Below, one piece after another: positions 27,038-36,802 of a stretch of DNA of 64,000 nucleotides. Position 1 is the first letter of the stretch. Each line of letters begins with the position of its first letter. Source of the DNA: Roseburia zhanii (GTDB taxonomy: Bacteria > Bacillota > Clostridia > Lachnospirales > Lachnospiraceae); assembly GCF_014287635.1 (NCBI RefSeq), contig NZ_JACOPH010000001.1, positions 62,001 through 126,000 on the forward strand, in the 5' to 3' direction. Below the pieces are notes generated by a model. It was not told the origin of the DNA and did no database searches. It saw nothing but the letters and a program-made list of their open reading frames with translations. Both the position numbers and the translations under genes were made by a program.

Positions 27038-27054
27038 GGTGAGCAGATTAATAT

Positions 27055-27112
27055 AAAAGGAGTTGTCACTTGAACGATAAAAAATCGTTACTTAGTGCAA
27101 CAACTCCTTTTT
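27055..27112. terminator. Bidirectional terminator
   Basis: AAAAGGAGTTGT (27055-27066) pairs with ACAACTCCTTTT (27100-27111), with an inner stem ACGAT/ATCGT. It lies between two converging genes (the SpoU methyltransferase and the GH43 gene) and can serve both. Confidence 0.85.
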
Positions 27113-27136
27113 GTATACATCGAAAATACCTAAACC

Positions 27137-30100
27137 CTATTTTTTAATGCGGACTTTTTTAACACTACTGTATTTACCATAATAGGTCGTACCACTTACG
27201 GTTTTATAAGCACGTACCCGAACATAATAGGTCTTGCCTTTTTTCAACTTCTTTAATGTTGTGGATGTAGTCTTAGCTTTCTTTACTTTTACAGTAATAG
27301 GCTTTTTAAATTTCTTGCTTGTAGAATACTGGATCGCATAGCCGGAAGCATTTGATACCTTTTTCCAGTTTACAAGCGCTTTCCTGCCTTTTTTATTTTT
27401 CACAGATTTCAGCGTTACTTTTTTAACGGAAACCTTCTGACTGCCGGCAGGGGTGTCCGATTGGTTTTTACTGTCGGAAATATTGTTTGGAGTATTGTTA
27501 TTATTGCCGGTATTATTCGTGCTGGTGTTGCTATTGGTATTGCTGTTACTGTTGCCGGAATCTGTATTAGGATCTTTTCCCGGCTGGTTGTTTTTATCTG
27601 CATCTGGATTTGTTGGTGGATCAGGCTTTGTATCGCTGCCATTATCATCTTTTACCGGTATGGTGACGTAAGGCGGATGTACTTTTGACACAGCATTGAT
27701 GCCAAAATGCAGGTTCGATATTTCAGCGGTGACCTTGGAATTATTGTACCAGAATGAGGTGTCTGCATTTACACCCATGCTCAGATAAGCACATTTGGAC
27801 ATGTAATTGAGCAGATTTTCATAAGTGGCACCGCTGCTGTTCTCACTGGTAAAGACACGTTCGTTATTGACATACAGACGTAATTTGTCTTTTGTCAGGA
27901 TATATTTGTAGGTATACGTGCTGTTACCTGTAATCGTGTCAGAAGCAGTGGAAGGTTTTATATCGATCCAGTTAGAACTACCATCGTTATAACAGATATA
28001 AGGCATCGTATGGAAACTGATGCGTCCGGATACATCTGTCGGATAAAAAGCAAACAGTCCGGCATAGGAATCAATGCTTTCTCCTTCATAACTGACCGTA
28101 TATTCTAATTCTGCTAATGAGATATCTTCTCCGTCAAAGGCATTTGCCATAACGACCGGTTCAAAGTCCGGGGTGATCTGATAACTGTCTTCTGTAAATG
28201 TCTGGTTGACAGGCGCAGTATCAGTGATGATCACATCTTCTAACGTACCGATTTCTGTATTAGTTGCAGATCCCCAGCTAAAGGTGTCACAGTTTTTAGA
28301 AATGCTGTCTAAAAGTGTAGCTGTAGTAATCCCTTTTTGTGTAATGTCTTCTTCATAAAAGACCACTTTTGTTCCATTTGTGGTAAAGGTAATGTTGTTT
28401 GTCTTACGGTCGATCAAAATCTCGCAGGTGACCGGAGTATCAGCTGACAAGCCTGCTGACTGCGTATCCGATGGTTTATGAAAATCGATCGAAGCACCAT
28501 CACTTGTCTGGTATGTGAGATAAGGTGCTGACAGCAGGGAGAGGGACTCGCCCTTTTCTTTGGCTCGACTATTGTAAAAACGGAGAATATCTGCAAGTCC
28601 GTCTAATTTAGAGGCTTTATCTAACGTAATCGTATAGTGTATATATAACTGATTGATGGTCTGTCCATAAAATGGGTTATCCATTTCGCAGGTAAAATCG
28701 GCAGAAGGCAGCTTGACGGTCATATTTCCCATGGAAATATCCTGCGCGGTAACGATAACAGAGAATTTTTCCACAAAATAGACATCACCTTTGCTGATCG
28801 TAGCTGTTAAAGTTACTTTGGTATCCTGAGCAGCTTTTTTGACAACACCGGTGCTGCTGATGATCGCTGGAGCATTCGAAGACCATGTGATCGTCGAACC
28901 GGAAATACCGGAAGTCGGTAAAGATAGTTTCGAAGATGTTCTTTCAGGGATCGTATTGAGCAGGTTTAAGTCTGTAAGTGCGACCGCCCTTGTATCACTG
29001 ATCTCATTTGCACAGCCCCAGATACTGATACCGGAGGCTTCGTTGATACCGGTAAAGCAGGTCGTCTGTTTGCCACTCGTATTCTGTTCGATAAAAATGC
29101 ACTGGTAGGTTCCGGCAAGATGTTCATCATCTATGGCATCGTTTATGGTAACAGTCGCATATTTTCCATCATCTGCAAGTGACCAGCTGCCGAGTCTGGC
29201 ATCGTCTGACATGACTGTTCCATCTGGTGCAAGTGTAAGCTGTATTGGAGTTTCACAGTCGGTGGTACCCGCGTACATCAGAGAACCGCCATCTGATTTT
29301 TTCCCGCCAACCCAGTGTGGGTTAGTATCATATTTTCCAAAAATAACATCGTAAGAACCGCCTGTTTCTTCTTTTGTATAAGAAGCTTTATCTTTTAAAA
29401 GTGCATCGTATTCGCATGGTGCAGCTACAAGGGAACCATTGCCTACGGTATAAAGCTGGTGCACACGAAGTTCATGTCCGTCAACTCCGTTATCAAAACG
29501 GGTATGGTAAATGACAAAGGCACCATCATCATTGACAAGAACGGAATTGTGTCCCTGTGATACTTCACCGGCATCCATGAAATTCCACTTATAATTGGTC
29601 ATCAGTCTGGCACCTGCAGTAGAACCTTCTGCACCATTGTCTGTACCGGAATAGATATGTCCATAGTTGGAATTGTAATTGATCTTATAGGAATCATAAA
29701 TGGCACTCTCACCTTTGGTATCTAAAAAAGGTCCATCTGGATTGTCAGAAGAAAATACACGCATCTGGTAATTGCCATCTGCACCTAAATCGCCATTTGT
29801 AACAAAAAGATAATACCGGCCATTGATAAATTTAATATAAGAAGCTTCTCCGGACACATAATAGCCGCCGGCAAGATGAGTTCCAAAATACTTGTCGCTG
29901 GTGATGTTCTGCCCTGACTGCACATCTTCATAGGTAACGGAATAATCTCTTAGTCCGGTCGTTTCATCCAGCATCAGTTCATAAATACCGCCAGACCATG
30001 AACCATAAGTCATTCGCAGGTTACCGTTTTCGTCATAGTAGACGCAGGGATCGATGGCGTGAGGCCAGTAGTTTCCCCATGCATTGCGGTCTGCTAAGTT

Positions 30101-30856
30101 ATATTTTTCAGGCAGCGAATTTAAGGTTCCGTAGACTAATTCCAGATCCGTATTCATATAGGATAGTGCTTCTGAGGAATTATAGAAACCACTGTAAACG
30201 ACAGGCCCCTGATAGACATATGGTCCTTCGATATCATCTGCTGTTAAAAGTACGATCACAGAGTTTGACTGAGAACCATTTAAACTCATGTACATCGTCC
30301 ATTTTTGCATTTTTTTGTTATAAATAACGTCTGGTGCCCATAAGTTTCCATCTACATGATAGTTATCTAATGCGGTGTGCCATGCTTTGGCATTGTAGTA
30401 GCCAAATTCAGTCTGGGATAAAGAACCATCGATGTTTGTCGTTACGGTTCCTGTATAAGCATTGTTTTCAAAGGCTGTGTCAAAGGAGATTGGAACGGTT
30501 TCCCCTTTTTCATTTATCGTTCCAAACAGAGGTGAGTCTTTTTTATAACCGTCATATACCTGTTCCCAGTTCGTCAGATCATAACTTTTCGCAACAGCCA
30601 TATGTGTTCCAAAGACATAATAGAGTGTTTTTCCATCTTTATCGGTTGTGGTGACAATAGATGGATCGTGTACCGAGGCACGTTCAAAAGATCTTGTGAG
30701 CCCCTCCTCATGCAGGGCAGAATCAAGATCTTCCTGTGTCAGTAAAGTTTTGTTGTTTGTGTCATTTGTTTCAGATGCTGTGGCAAGCATGGAATTTGAT
30801 AATGTAAGACATACCGTCATAGCAAGTGAAATAAATGCCCGGGTTCTTTTTTTCAT
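27137..30856 (-). CDS. Secreted GH43 arabinanase, multidomain
   Basis: A 1239-residue exported enzyme; the ATG at 30856 has AAGGAGG upstream. Domains in order: signal peptide (about 1-28, ending ATA-SE); five-bladed propeller GH43 domain (about 55-480) with the base Asp in SVHDPSIV (D64), HAIDPCVYYDE and the probable general acid Glu in SGEASYIKF; an endo-arabinanase C-terminal beta domain (about 500-625, PHWVGGKKSDGGSLMYAGTT); a bacterial Ig-like domain (about 640-705, TITWSSNAPAIISSTG); two LamG-like regions (about 715-1080); a Asn/Ser/Thr-rich linker; and a basic Fn3-like tail (about 1150-1239). It probably cuts alpha-1,5-arabinan of pectin outside the cell. The lysine-rich tail may bind the cell surface. 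No sortase motif is seen. Confidence 0.9.
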   Translation of the reverse strand: MKKRTRAFISLAMTVCLTLSNSMLATASETNDTNNKTLLTQEDLDSALHEEGLTRSFERASVHDPSIVTTTDKDGKTLYYVFGTHMAVAKSYDLTNWEQVYDGYKKDSPLFGTINEKGETVPISFDTAFENNAYTGTVTTNIDGSLSQTEFGYYNAKAWHTALDNYHVDGNLWAPDVIYNKKMQKWTMYMSLNGSQSNSVIVLLTADDIEGPYVYQGPVVYSGFYNSSEALSYMNTDLELVYGTLNSLPEKYNLADRNAWGNYWPHAIDPCVYYDENGNLRMTYGSWSGGIYELMLDETTGLRDYSVTYEDVQSGQNITSDKYFGTHLAGGYYVSGEASYIKFINGRYYLFVTNGDLGADGNYQMRVFSSDNPDGPFLDTKGESAIYDSYKINYNSNYGHIYSGTDNGAEGSTAGARLMTNYKWNFMDAGEVSQGHNSVLVNDDGAFVIYHTRFDNGVDGHELRVHQLYTVGNGSLVAAPCEYDALLKDKASYTKEETGGSYDVIFGKYDTNPHWVGGKKSDGGSLMYAGTTDCETPIQLTLAPDGTVMSDDARLGSWSLADDGKYATVTINDAIDDEHLAGTYQCIFIEQNTSGKQTTCFTGINEASGISIWGCANEISDTRAVALTDLNLLNTIPERTSSKLSLPTSGISGSTITWSSNAPAIISSTGVVKKAAQDTKVTLTATISKGDVYFVEKFSVIVTAQDISMGNMTVKLPSADFTCEMDNPFYGQTINQLYIHYTITLDKASKLDGLADILRFYNSRAKEKGESLSLLSAPYLTYQTSDGASIDFHKPSDTQSAGLSADTPVTCEILIDRKTNNITFTTNGTKVVFYEEDITQKGITTATLLDSISKNCDTFSWGSATNTEIGTLEDVIITDTAPVNQTFTEDSYQITPDFEPVVMANAFDGEDISLAELEYTVSYEGESIDSYAGLFAFYPTDVSGRISFHTMPYICYNDGSSNWIDIKPSTASDTITGNSTYTYKYILTKDKLRLYVNNERVFTSENSSGATYENLLNYMSKCAYLSMGVNADTSFWYNNSKVTAEISNLHFGINAVSKVHPPYVTIPVKDDNGSDTKPDPPTNPDADKNNQPGKDPNTDSGNSNSNTNSNTSTNNTGNNNNTPNNISDSKNQSDTPAGSQKVSVKKVTLKSVKNKKGRKALVNWKKVSNASGYAIQYSTSKKFKKPITVKVKKAKTTSTTLKKLKKGKTYYVRVRAYKTVSGTTYYGKYSSVKKVRIKK

Positions 30857-31061
30857 GGATACCCTCCTTAAAATGATAGATTGTCGATGCCTGTCAGGCG
30901 GTGTATAGATATAATTAGTATAACATAAAAAGATATGCTTTTGGAATGGTAACTCTTGCGGATAAAAAAATTTCGTATTATAATGACACCGGAATTAAGG
31001 TCGATGCGTAACTATGAAATACGAAAGCGTAAGATTTATCTTTATGCAGGAGGTAAAAACG

Positions 31062-31583
31062 ATGAATGCAGTAATTGAGGCAATCAAAACGAGAAGAAGC
31101 GTAAAACGTTACAAGCCGGATATGGTGCCGGAAGATGTATTAGAGCGGATCATAGAAGCAGGAACCTATGCAGCAAGCGGAATGAACAGACAGGCACCGA
31201 TCATTTTAGCCGTTACAGATAAAAAATTAAGAGATCAGTTGTCAGAGATGAACCGTAAGATCATGGGAAGTCAGGCAGATCCATTTTATGGTGCACCGGT
31301 TGTATTAGTCGTGTTAGCAGACCGTTCCATACCGACGCATCTGTATGATGGCAGTCTGGTTATGGGCAATTTAATGTTAGCAGCACATGCAGAAGGACTT
31401 GGAAGCTGCTGGATACATCGTGCAAAAGAAGAATTTGATTCCGAAGAAGGAAAAGCAATTTTAAAATCCCTTGGCATTGAAGGGGATTATGAAGGTATCG
31501 GACATTGCGTGATCGGATATGCAGATGGAAAAGTCAAAGAAGCAGCAGCCCGTAAAGCAGATTATGTACATTATGTGCGGTAA
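31062..31583 (+). CDS. Nitroreductase family protein
   Basis: A 173-residue flavoprotein starting at the ATG at 31062 (GCAGGAGG upstream). The N-terminal IKTRRSVKRYKPDMVPEDVLE is the FMN-phosphate binding signature of the family, and the GLGSCWIH and IGYADG segments follow. It should use NAD(P)H to reduce nitro compounds or quinones; the physiological substrate is unknown. The HD-domain gene follows after nine bases. Confidence 0.9.
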   Translation: MNAVIEAIKTRRSVKRYKPDMVPEDVLERIIEAGTYAASGMNRQAPIILAVTDKKLRDQLSEMNRKIMGSQADPFYGAPVVLVVLADRSIPTHLYDGSLVMGNLMLAAHAEGLGSCWIHRAKEEFDSEEGKAILKSLGIEGDYEGIGHCVIGYADGKVKEAAARKADYVHYVR

Positions 31584-31592
31584 GGAGCATGA

Positions 31593-32129
31593 ATGAAAAA
31601 TAAAACAGTAGAATATGATGTCATGCAGCCGCAGAAAGATGAAGTAGATGTGGTCATGAAGGAATTAGAAAAGACCGGACGGATGGAATGTATGAAACAG
31701 TGCATCCAGCATGGCGATATCAGTGTGTATGAGCATTGCGTGCGGGTAGCAGTTATGAGCCTTGTGATCGCAGAACTTTTTAAGATCACGGTGGACAGGC
31801 GTTCGTTGATCGTTGGCGCATTACTGCATGATTATTTTTTATATGACTGGCATGAAAAAGATGATTCCCATAAGTGGCATGGCTTTTTTCATCCATCACG
31901 GGCGTTAGAAAATGCAAATGAAGATTATGAGTTAAATGAACGTCAGAAAAATATCATCTTAAGACATATGTTTCCATTGACACCGGTGCCGCCGGTATGC
32001 AGAGAGGCATGGATCGTGTGTCTTGCAGATAAGGTCTGTGCAACAGAAGAAACAATCAAACCTTTGCAGTTGAACCTGATACGGTTTTTGATTAGCAGAA
32101 GATTATTCCGTATGTTTTATTTGAGATAA
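31593..32129 (+). CDS. HD-domain protein
   Basis: A 178-residue protein, ATG at 31593, nine bases after the nitroreductase stop with TAAGGAGC as ribosome site. The HD superfamily metal-binding histidines are in SVYEHCVRVAV and ALLHDYFLYDWHEKD, and further in LRHMFPL and CLADKVCA. Such proteins are phosphohydrolases acting on nucleotides or similar substrates. The C terminus (RFLISRRLFRMFYLR) is basic and hydrophobic. The specific substrate is unknown. Confidence 0.85.
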   Translation: MKNKTVEYDVMQPQKDEVDVVMKELEKTGRMECMKQCIQHGDISVYEHCVRVAVMSLVIAELFKITVDRRSLIVGALLHDYFLYDWHEKDDSHKWHGFFHPSRALENANEDYELNERQKNIILRHMFPLTPVPPVCREAWIVCLADKVCATEETIKPLQLNLIRFLISRRLFRMFYLR

Positions 32130-32135
32130 GAAATT

Positions 32136-32201
32136 ACGTACGATTCTAACAGGTATATGGCAGAACAAAATATACCGGCAGGAGTCGTACGTTATTTTTT
32201 T
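32136..32201 (+). terminator. Nested hairpin terminator after the HD gene
   Basis: Outer arms ACGTACGA (32136-32143) and TCGTACGT (32184-32191), inner arms GGTATAT (32151-32157) and ATATACC (32170-32176), then a run of eight Ts. Confidence 0.8.
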
Positions 32202-32296
32202 TGAAAAATTTTTAAAAGAGGGGATATTTTTGGAGTGACATCGTCTAATCTATGTAATTAATCATTGCTGGCCGGCAAAGAAAGAGGTAGTGGTCT

Positions 32297-32782
32297 ATGA
32301 CAAAAGAAGAATTAGGGACGTTGATCCTTGCATCGGAGCGTCAATTTTATGCTACGGCTAAGACAATACTGTACAGTGATCATGACTGTGCAGATGCGAT
32401 TCAGGAAACTATTGTAAAAGCTTTTGTGAAGCTTCCGACATTGAAAAAAGATGCCTATGCCAAAACATGGCTGATACGGATATTGATCAATGAATGTTAT
32501 AACATTTTGAGGAAAGAGAACAGGCAGGAACTGCTGAAGGATCGAAGGAAGAACTGTTTAAATCAGACAGAAGAAACAACAGATTACAGTGAATTGTATG
32601 ACACGATACATGCACTAAAAGAAAAATTACAGATACCGGTTGTTTTATATTATATGGAAGATTTCAGTATTAAAGAGATTGCACAGATCCTGCATATTTC
32701 AGAGGGAGCAGTACAGAAACGGCTTGCAAGGGCACGCAGGGAAATGAAAGAAGAACTGCAGAAAAGGGAGGCATATATATGA
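32297..32782 (+). CDS. ECF-type RNA polymerase sigma factor
   Basis: A 161-residue protein; ATG at 32297 with AAAGAGGTAG upstream. Region 2 (about 20-80) includes DCADAIQETIVKAF and TWLIRILINECYN; region 4 (about 110-155) includes FSIKEIAQILHISEGAVQKRLARARR, the -35 recognition helix-turn-helix. Extracytoplasmic-function sigma factors answer envelope stress or similar signals. It overlaps the downstream membrane protein gene by four bases (ATGA), which points to a coupled sigma/anti-sigma pair. Confidence 0.93.
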   Translation: MTKEELGTLILASERQFYATAKTILYSDHDCADAIQETIVKAFVKLPTLKKDAYAKTWLIRILINECYNILRKENRQELLKDRRKNCLNQTEETTDYSELYDTIHALKEKLQIPVVLYYMEDFSIKEIAQILHISEGAVQKRLARARREMKEELQKREAYI

Positions 32783-34218
32783 GATTAGATGAAATGAAAT
32801 ATCATGTTCCAGAAACACCGGATTTTATCCATACATTAGTCCAGAGTGAAGTAGAAAAACAATTAAATACTGCAGATAACATTGTTCAGATGAAAAGACC
32901 AAAGAAAAAAGTATGGACATTGAGTAAAGTTGCTGCGATAGTGATCGTCTGTGTGACCGCAGTTTCAACAGCAGCTTATGCAGGTGTCCGGATATATCAT
33001 ATGTATATCGAACAGCAGGGAAAATACAGTATTGCAACAGGAATAGAAACAGCTGATGACAGTCAGGGATATATGCCGGAAACGCTGCATGATATCCGAA
33101 TTTCGACAGATTATATCCCAAATGGAATGGAATGGCAGGATGAAGATCATCTGACTTTGGCAGAAACACCGTATCAGGGAGGATTTTCGTTTTCAGCAGT
33201 GGTCATGGATGAAGATAATGTTGATGAACTTATGGTAGATACCGGTGTTGTGGAAAGTGAAAAGAGAAAATTTGGAAAATATGAAGGTGTGTATTTAAAA
33301 TATCAGGATACAGTCAACAGTGGTTCGTTTACACAGAGGATCTATCTGCTATGCCCGGAAGAATTTCGTGTGATCATGGTATATATTGGAGATGATGTAT
33401 CCAAAGATGATGCGATCAAGGTTGCCGAAAATATCAAGATCACAGAATTAGATACAACATTTGAAACACAGGGTGCCTATACGTGGGCAGATGTGATTTC
33501 TAATGAGAAGAATGTAGAAGAAAGTGCCGAAGATGAACCACTTACAGAAATAGAGGATGATAAGGTAAAAGTATATGATGTCGGAACACAGATCACATTT
33601 CCTGAAAGGCAGGAGGGAGAGCAGATGTCTGTATGTGTAGATTCCATTCAGATCGCAGATGATCTTAGTCTGTTATCAGAAAAAGATTGTCCAAATGAGT
33701 GGAAAGATGCAGTCGGTGCTGATGGAAAATTTGTAAAAAACCATCTTTCTTATATTAAGTCAGGAGATGGAGTTAATACATTAGATGAAGTTGTCAAAAC
33801 AGAGAGTGTCAGACAGAAGTTAATCTATGCTACGGTTACCTATACAAATCATTCAGACACAGAGATCAAGGATATGTTATATTATGGAAGCATTATGCTT
33901 TTACACCATGAAAATGGAAGGTATCAGATTTATATGACAGATACAGGTGATATTAGCAAAGGGTATGAGCGCATCACTGGTGATAGTGTGGCAGGAATGC
34001 AGGAAATGGAATATTGTAGTACAACCTGTGATACTGAAAATGGCAACAATTATATTGCGTCCATAAAACCGGGGGAGAGCGTGACGGTGAATATGGCTTG
34101 GATCTTAAATGAGCCGGATCTTAAAAATATGTATCTGAATCTGTGTACAGATGGTATGCCATATGGATTTGCTCAGAGTACACTTGATATGGGCATCGTA
34201 GATATACGGGAACAATAA
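32779..34218 (+). CDS. Membrane-bound probable anti-sigma factor
   Basis: A 479-residue protein overlapping the sigma gene by four bases. The first ~55 residues are cytoplasmic, followed by one membrane helix (about 50-70, SKVAAIVIVCVTAVSTAAYAG), then a large outer part of about 400 residues. Position, topology and coupling match anti-sigma factors that hold an ECF sigma at the membrane. The outer domain resembles the DUF4367/DUF4179 type found on Firmicute anti-sigma proteins, from memory and not verified. Confidence 0.75.
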   Translation: MRLDEMKYHVPETPDFIHTLVQSEVEKQLNTADNIVQMKRPKKKVWTLSKVAAIVIVCVTAVSTAAYAGVRIYHMYIEQQGKYSIATGIETADDSQGYMPETLHDIRISTDYIPNGMEWQDEDHLTLAETPYQGGFSFSAVVMDEDNVDELMVDTGVVESEKRKFGKYEGVYLKYQDTVNSGSFTQRIYLLCPEEFRVIMVYIGDDVSKDDAIKVAENIKITELDTTFETQGAYTWADVISNEKNVEESAEDEPLTEIEDDKVKVYDVGTQITFPERQEGEQMSVCVDSIQIADDLSLLSEKDCPNEWKDAVGADGKFVKNHLSYIKSGDGVNTLDEVVKTESVRQKLIYATVTYTNHSDTEIKDMLYYGSIMLLHHENGRYQIYMTDTGDISKGYERITGDSVAGMQEMEYCSTTCDTENGNNYIASIKPGESVTVNMAWILNEPDLKNMYLNLCTDGMPYGFAQSTLDMGIVDIREQ

Positions 34219-34330
34219 GAGAACCGGTAAACAGGACATATTCTCTACATCAGAGAGTACATTCGCCATCTCATAGATTGCTTTTTCCCGTCAGGCTGTA
34301 TACACTGAAATCATGAGCTGCAGCTTTTTT

Positions 34331-34371
34331 GTACGCTTAGAATTTTTTAAAACGAAAGATTTTAAGCGTAC
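34331..34371. repeat. Inverted repeat upstream of the XRE-membrane gene
   Basis: GTACGCTTA (34331-34339) and TAAGCGTAC (34363-34371) are perfect nine-base arms, with an inner TTTTAAAA / TTTTAA-rich middle. It lies 27 bp before the ATG of the next gene and may be its operator or a leader structure. Confidence 0.5.
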
Positions 34372-34397
34372 ATCTTAACAAAACGGAGGGAATTGCT

Positions 34398-35051
34398 ATG
34401 AATCAGAACAGGATAGGTGAATTTATTCAAAGATCAAGAAAAGAAAAAGGATGGACGCAGAAGGAATTAGCCGAGCAGATCGGTGTGAGTGATAAGACCA
34501 TATCCAAGTGGGAAAATGGAAACAGCGTTCCGGATACAGGTATTTTAGCATCTTTATGTGAGGTGCTTGAGATCAGTGTAAATGAACTTATTTCCGGTGA
34601 AAAATTGCCTTCGGAAGACTATACGAAAAAAGCGGAGGAAAATATTATGAATCTTTTACAGGAGAATCAGGAGCGTAAAAAATTATTTAAAAAGCAGTAT
34701 GCAGCAGGTATTTTCATCGTTCTGCTGGCAGTTGGATTTATGTGTATCACTTGTACTGTGAAATTAGGCTGGTATTTAGATGTGCCATCTCTGCTGACAC
34801 CGACATTATTATGTATCGGTATCGTTTTATTAAGCGGCAGATATAAATGGCAGGAAGTCATTGTTGTTTTAAGAAAAATCGTATTGCCGGCCGGTCTGGT
34901 GTCAAGTCTGTTTCAATTCGTCTGCGCAATGGGCAAAATTGAAGATCTGAGTACGATCGGGCCGAATCTGGCAATGTGTGTATTAACATTATTCTATTCA
35001 TCTGTGGCATATCTGATCTTTTTTACAATGGAGCAGCAGAAGAAAGCATAG
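34398..35051 (+). CDS. XRE-family regulator with membrane tail
   Basis: A 217-residue protein; ATG at 34398, ACGGAGGG upstream. Residues 5-65 are a Cro/C1 helix-turn-helix (KEKGWTQKELAEQIGVSDKTISKWENG). After a linker, residues about 100-210 hold four probable membrane helices. Such HTH-membrane fusions are common in Lachnospiraceae and probably couple an envelope signal to transcription; the signal is unknown. It is a single-gene unit here. Confidence 0.85.
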   Translation: MNQNRIGEFIQRSRKEKGWTQKELAEQIGVSDKTISKWENGNSVPDTGILASLCEVLEISVNELISGEKLPSEDYTKKAEENIMNLLQENQERKKLFKKQYAAGIFIVLLAVGFMCITCTVKLGWYLDVPSLLTPTLLCIGIVLLSGRYKWQEVIVVLRKIVLPAGLVSSLFQFVCAMGKIEDLSTIGPNLAMCVLTLFYSSVAYLIFFTMEQQKKA

Positions 35052-35188
35052 GTTACTGGTCACACTGTTAGGTGTGAACAGTAACAAGCATAGTGCTGGT
35101 ATAGTCCTGTACATAAAAAATACTTGACTTAGAGTGGACTTCTGGTTGTACACTGATACTATCAAACAGGTAAGGAAGATAGAGTACA

Positions 35189-35575
35189 ATGACGATCAAG
35201 GAAGTTGCGGAAAAATATGATATTACACCAGATACATTACGATACTATGAAAGAATCAAGATGATTCCGGAGGTGACAAGGACTGCCGGCGGTATACGTG
35301 ATTATCAGGAAAGCGATCTGCAATGGGTAGAGCTTGCACTCTGTATGCGGAGTGCAGGACTTCCGATAGAAGCAATGATCGAATATCTCCAGTTGTATCA
35401 AAAAGGAGATGAAACGATTCCGGCGAGATTAGAATTATTAAATAATCAGATGGAAGTTTTATAAGAGCAGAGAGATAAGATCGAAGCAACGATGAAAAAA
35501 CTTTCTTATAAAATATCCCGATACGAGGAAGCAGTAAAGACCGGCAGGCTCGTATGGGATAAGTGTTCAGATTAA
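35189..35575 (+). pseudogene. MerR-family regulator interrupted by an in-frame stop
   Basis: The ATG at 35189 opens a MerR DNA-binding domain (TIKEVAEKYDITPDTLRYYERIKMIPEV). An in-frame TAA at 35462-35464 ends it after 91 residues, but the same frame continues with EQRDKIEATMKKLSYKISRY and reaches a natural stop at 35573-35575. Read through, the product would be about 128 residues, the normal length with the C-terminal coiled coil. The nonsense mutation removes most of the dimerization helix, so the regulator is probably non-functional or altered. The upstream TTGACTT motif with a spacer of about 19 bp would suit MerR-type control. Confidence 0.75.
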
Positions 35576-35711
35576 AAAATGTCAACTAAACTGGCACGCT
35601 AAAATGCCGATATAATATATGAAGCAAGCGTTAAAAGAGTACAAAATAAGGCACGGATAAGCAAACGGATTTGCTGCGTGACAGAACAAAAGCATGGAAA
35701 GGAGTCCGGAG

Positions 35712-36473
35712 ATGAAAGTAGACAACAGTACGGTATTAAAAAATGCTTATGAAGCAACAGCATCAAGCAAAGCCAAAACAGACAAGACGAAGTCCACAGA
35801 GGCAAAGAAAACAGCAGATTATGGCAAGACGATAGGCGATGCAAAGCTCTCAAAAGAAGCCGCCGCTTATTATGAGAAGCTTAAGAAGAAATATTCCAAT
35901 ATGGATTTCATCTTAGTAAGCAAAGATCAGAAAGCAAATGCACAGGCAAATGCAGCTTCTTATGCAAATGCAGGTAAGATGGTAGTTTTGATCGATGAAG
36001 AAAAAGTAGAGCGTATGGCAGCCGATGAAAACTACAGAAAGCAGTATGAAGGAATCATCCGCAATGCGGCATCTGGTTTATCACAGTTGAAATCGCAGAT
36101 CGAGGCATCCGGTCAGAGCAGTAATGTCAAAGGCTATGGCATGAAGATCAATGATGGAGGAACAGCATCATTTTTTGCAGTACTAGAGAAATCATCTGCT
36201 GCTCAGAAAGCACGTATAGAGAAAAAGGCAGCTGAGAAGAAAGAAGCAAAGAAAGCGGCTGAGAAAAAAGCCGAGAAGAAAGAAAAAGAAGAAAAGCTGA
36301 AGGAATCGAAACAGACAGATGATACCGAAGATGAAGATACTATTATGATCACTGCAAGTTCGATCGAAGAATTGATACAAAAGATCAAAGATTATGATTT
36401 CGCAGGCAGAAGTGACAATGTACAGACGGAAGCAGAACAGCAGGTAGGACAGCATATTGATTACCGCTGGTAA
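35712..36473 (+). CDS. DUF6033-like protein of unknown function
   Basis: A 253-residue protein; the ATG at 35712 is chosen because GGAAAGGAGTCCGGAG precedes it. The N-terminal segment is Ala/Lys/Thr-rich. The central part (YYEKLKKKYSNMDFILVSKDQ and MVVLIDEEKVERMAADENY) looks like the DUF6033 family I recall from Lachnospiraceae. A lysine/alanine/glutamate repeat (about residues 165-205) is likely a coiled coil. The C terminus is acidic. No function is known. Confidence 0.6.
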   Translation: MKVDNSTVLKNAYEATASSKAKTDKTKSTEAKKTADYGKTIGDAKLSKEAAAYYEKLKKKYSNMDFILVSKDQKANAQANAASYANAGKMVVLIDEEKVERMAADENYRKQYEGIIRNAASGLSQLKSQIEASGQSSNVKGYGMKINDGGTASFFAVLEKSSAAQKARIEKKAAEKKEAKKAAEKKAEKKEKEEKLKESKQTDDTEDEDTIMITASSIEELIQKIKDYDFAGRSDNVQTEAEQQVGQHIDYRW

Positions 36474-36500
36474 TGTCAGAAAAAAATAGATATTGAGAGA

Positions 36501-36538
36501 AAATTCAGTTGTTCGGAAACGAATAACTGAATTTTTTT
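36501..36538 (+). terminator. Terminator after the DUF6033-like gene
   Basis: AAATTCAGTTGTTCG and CGAATAACTGAATTT around GAAA, followed by seven Ts. Confidence 0.88.
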
Positions 36539-36601
36539 ACTGCATAGGAAAATGGTACTATTTGTGGTACAATCGGATATGATAAAAAGTATCAATTCTA
36601 T

Positions 36602-36630
36602 TTGAATTATATGTTTTTGCAGAGTATAAT
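36602..36630 (+). promoter_or_regulatory. Promoter of the substrate-binding protein operon
   Basis: TTGAAT (36602-36607), 17 bp spacer, TATAAT (36625-36630). Transcription would start near 36637 and give a leader of about 165 nt. Confidence 0.7.
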
Positions 36631-36640
36631 ATTAATGTAA

Positions 36641-36701
36641 GTGTCAAAATTACAAATTGCGTTTGTGCTTGCACAAATAAGCAATTTATACTTATTGACA
36701 C
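36641..36701 (+). promoter_or_regulatory. Large hairpin in the 5' leader of the sugar operon
   Basis: Nested arms: GTGTCAA/TTGACAC outermost, AAATTGC/GCAATTT, then TTTGTGC/GCACAAA around a TT loop. No T run follows, so it is not a terminator. It would form at the very 5' end of the transcript starting at about 36637. The remaining bases to 36803 show no gene. Confidence 0.6.
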
Positions 36702-36802
36702 TCACTTCATAGTCTAAGAAAAATTGTATAGGAATATTGATATTATATAGAAGTATTGGAATTAACGCAGACAGTAAAGTGATATGGCAGGAAGGAATCA
36801 GG

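Noticed and set aside
27415..27688. Overlapping frames on both strands within the GH43 linker
   Set aside because: They arise from the low-complexity Asn/Ser/Thr codon repeats of the linker.
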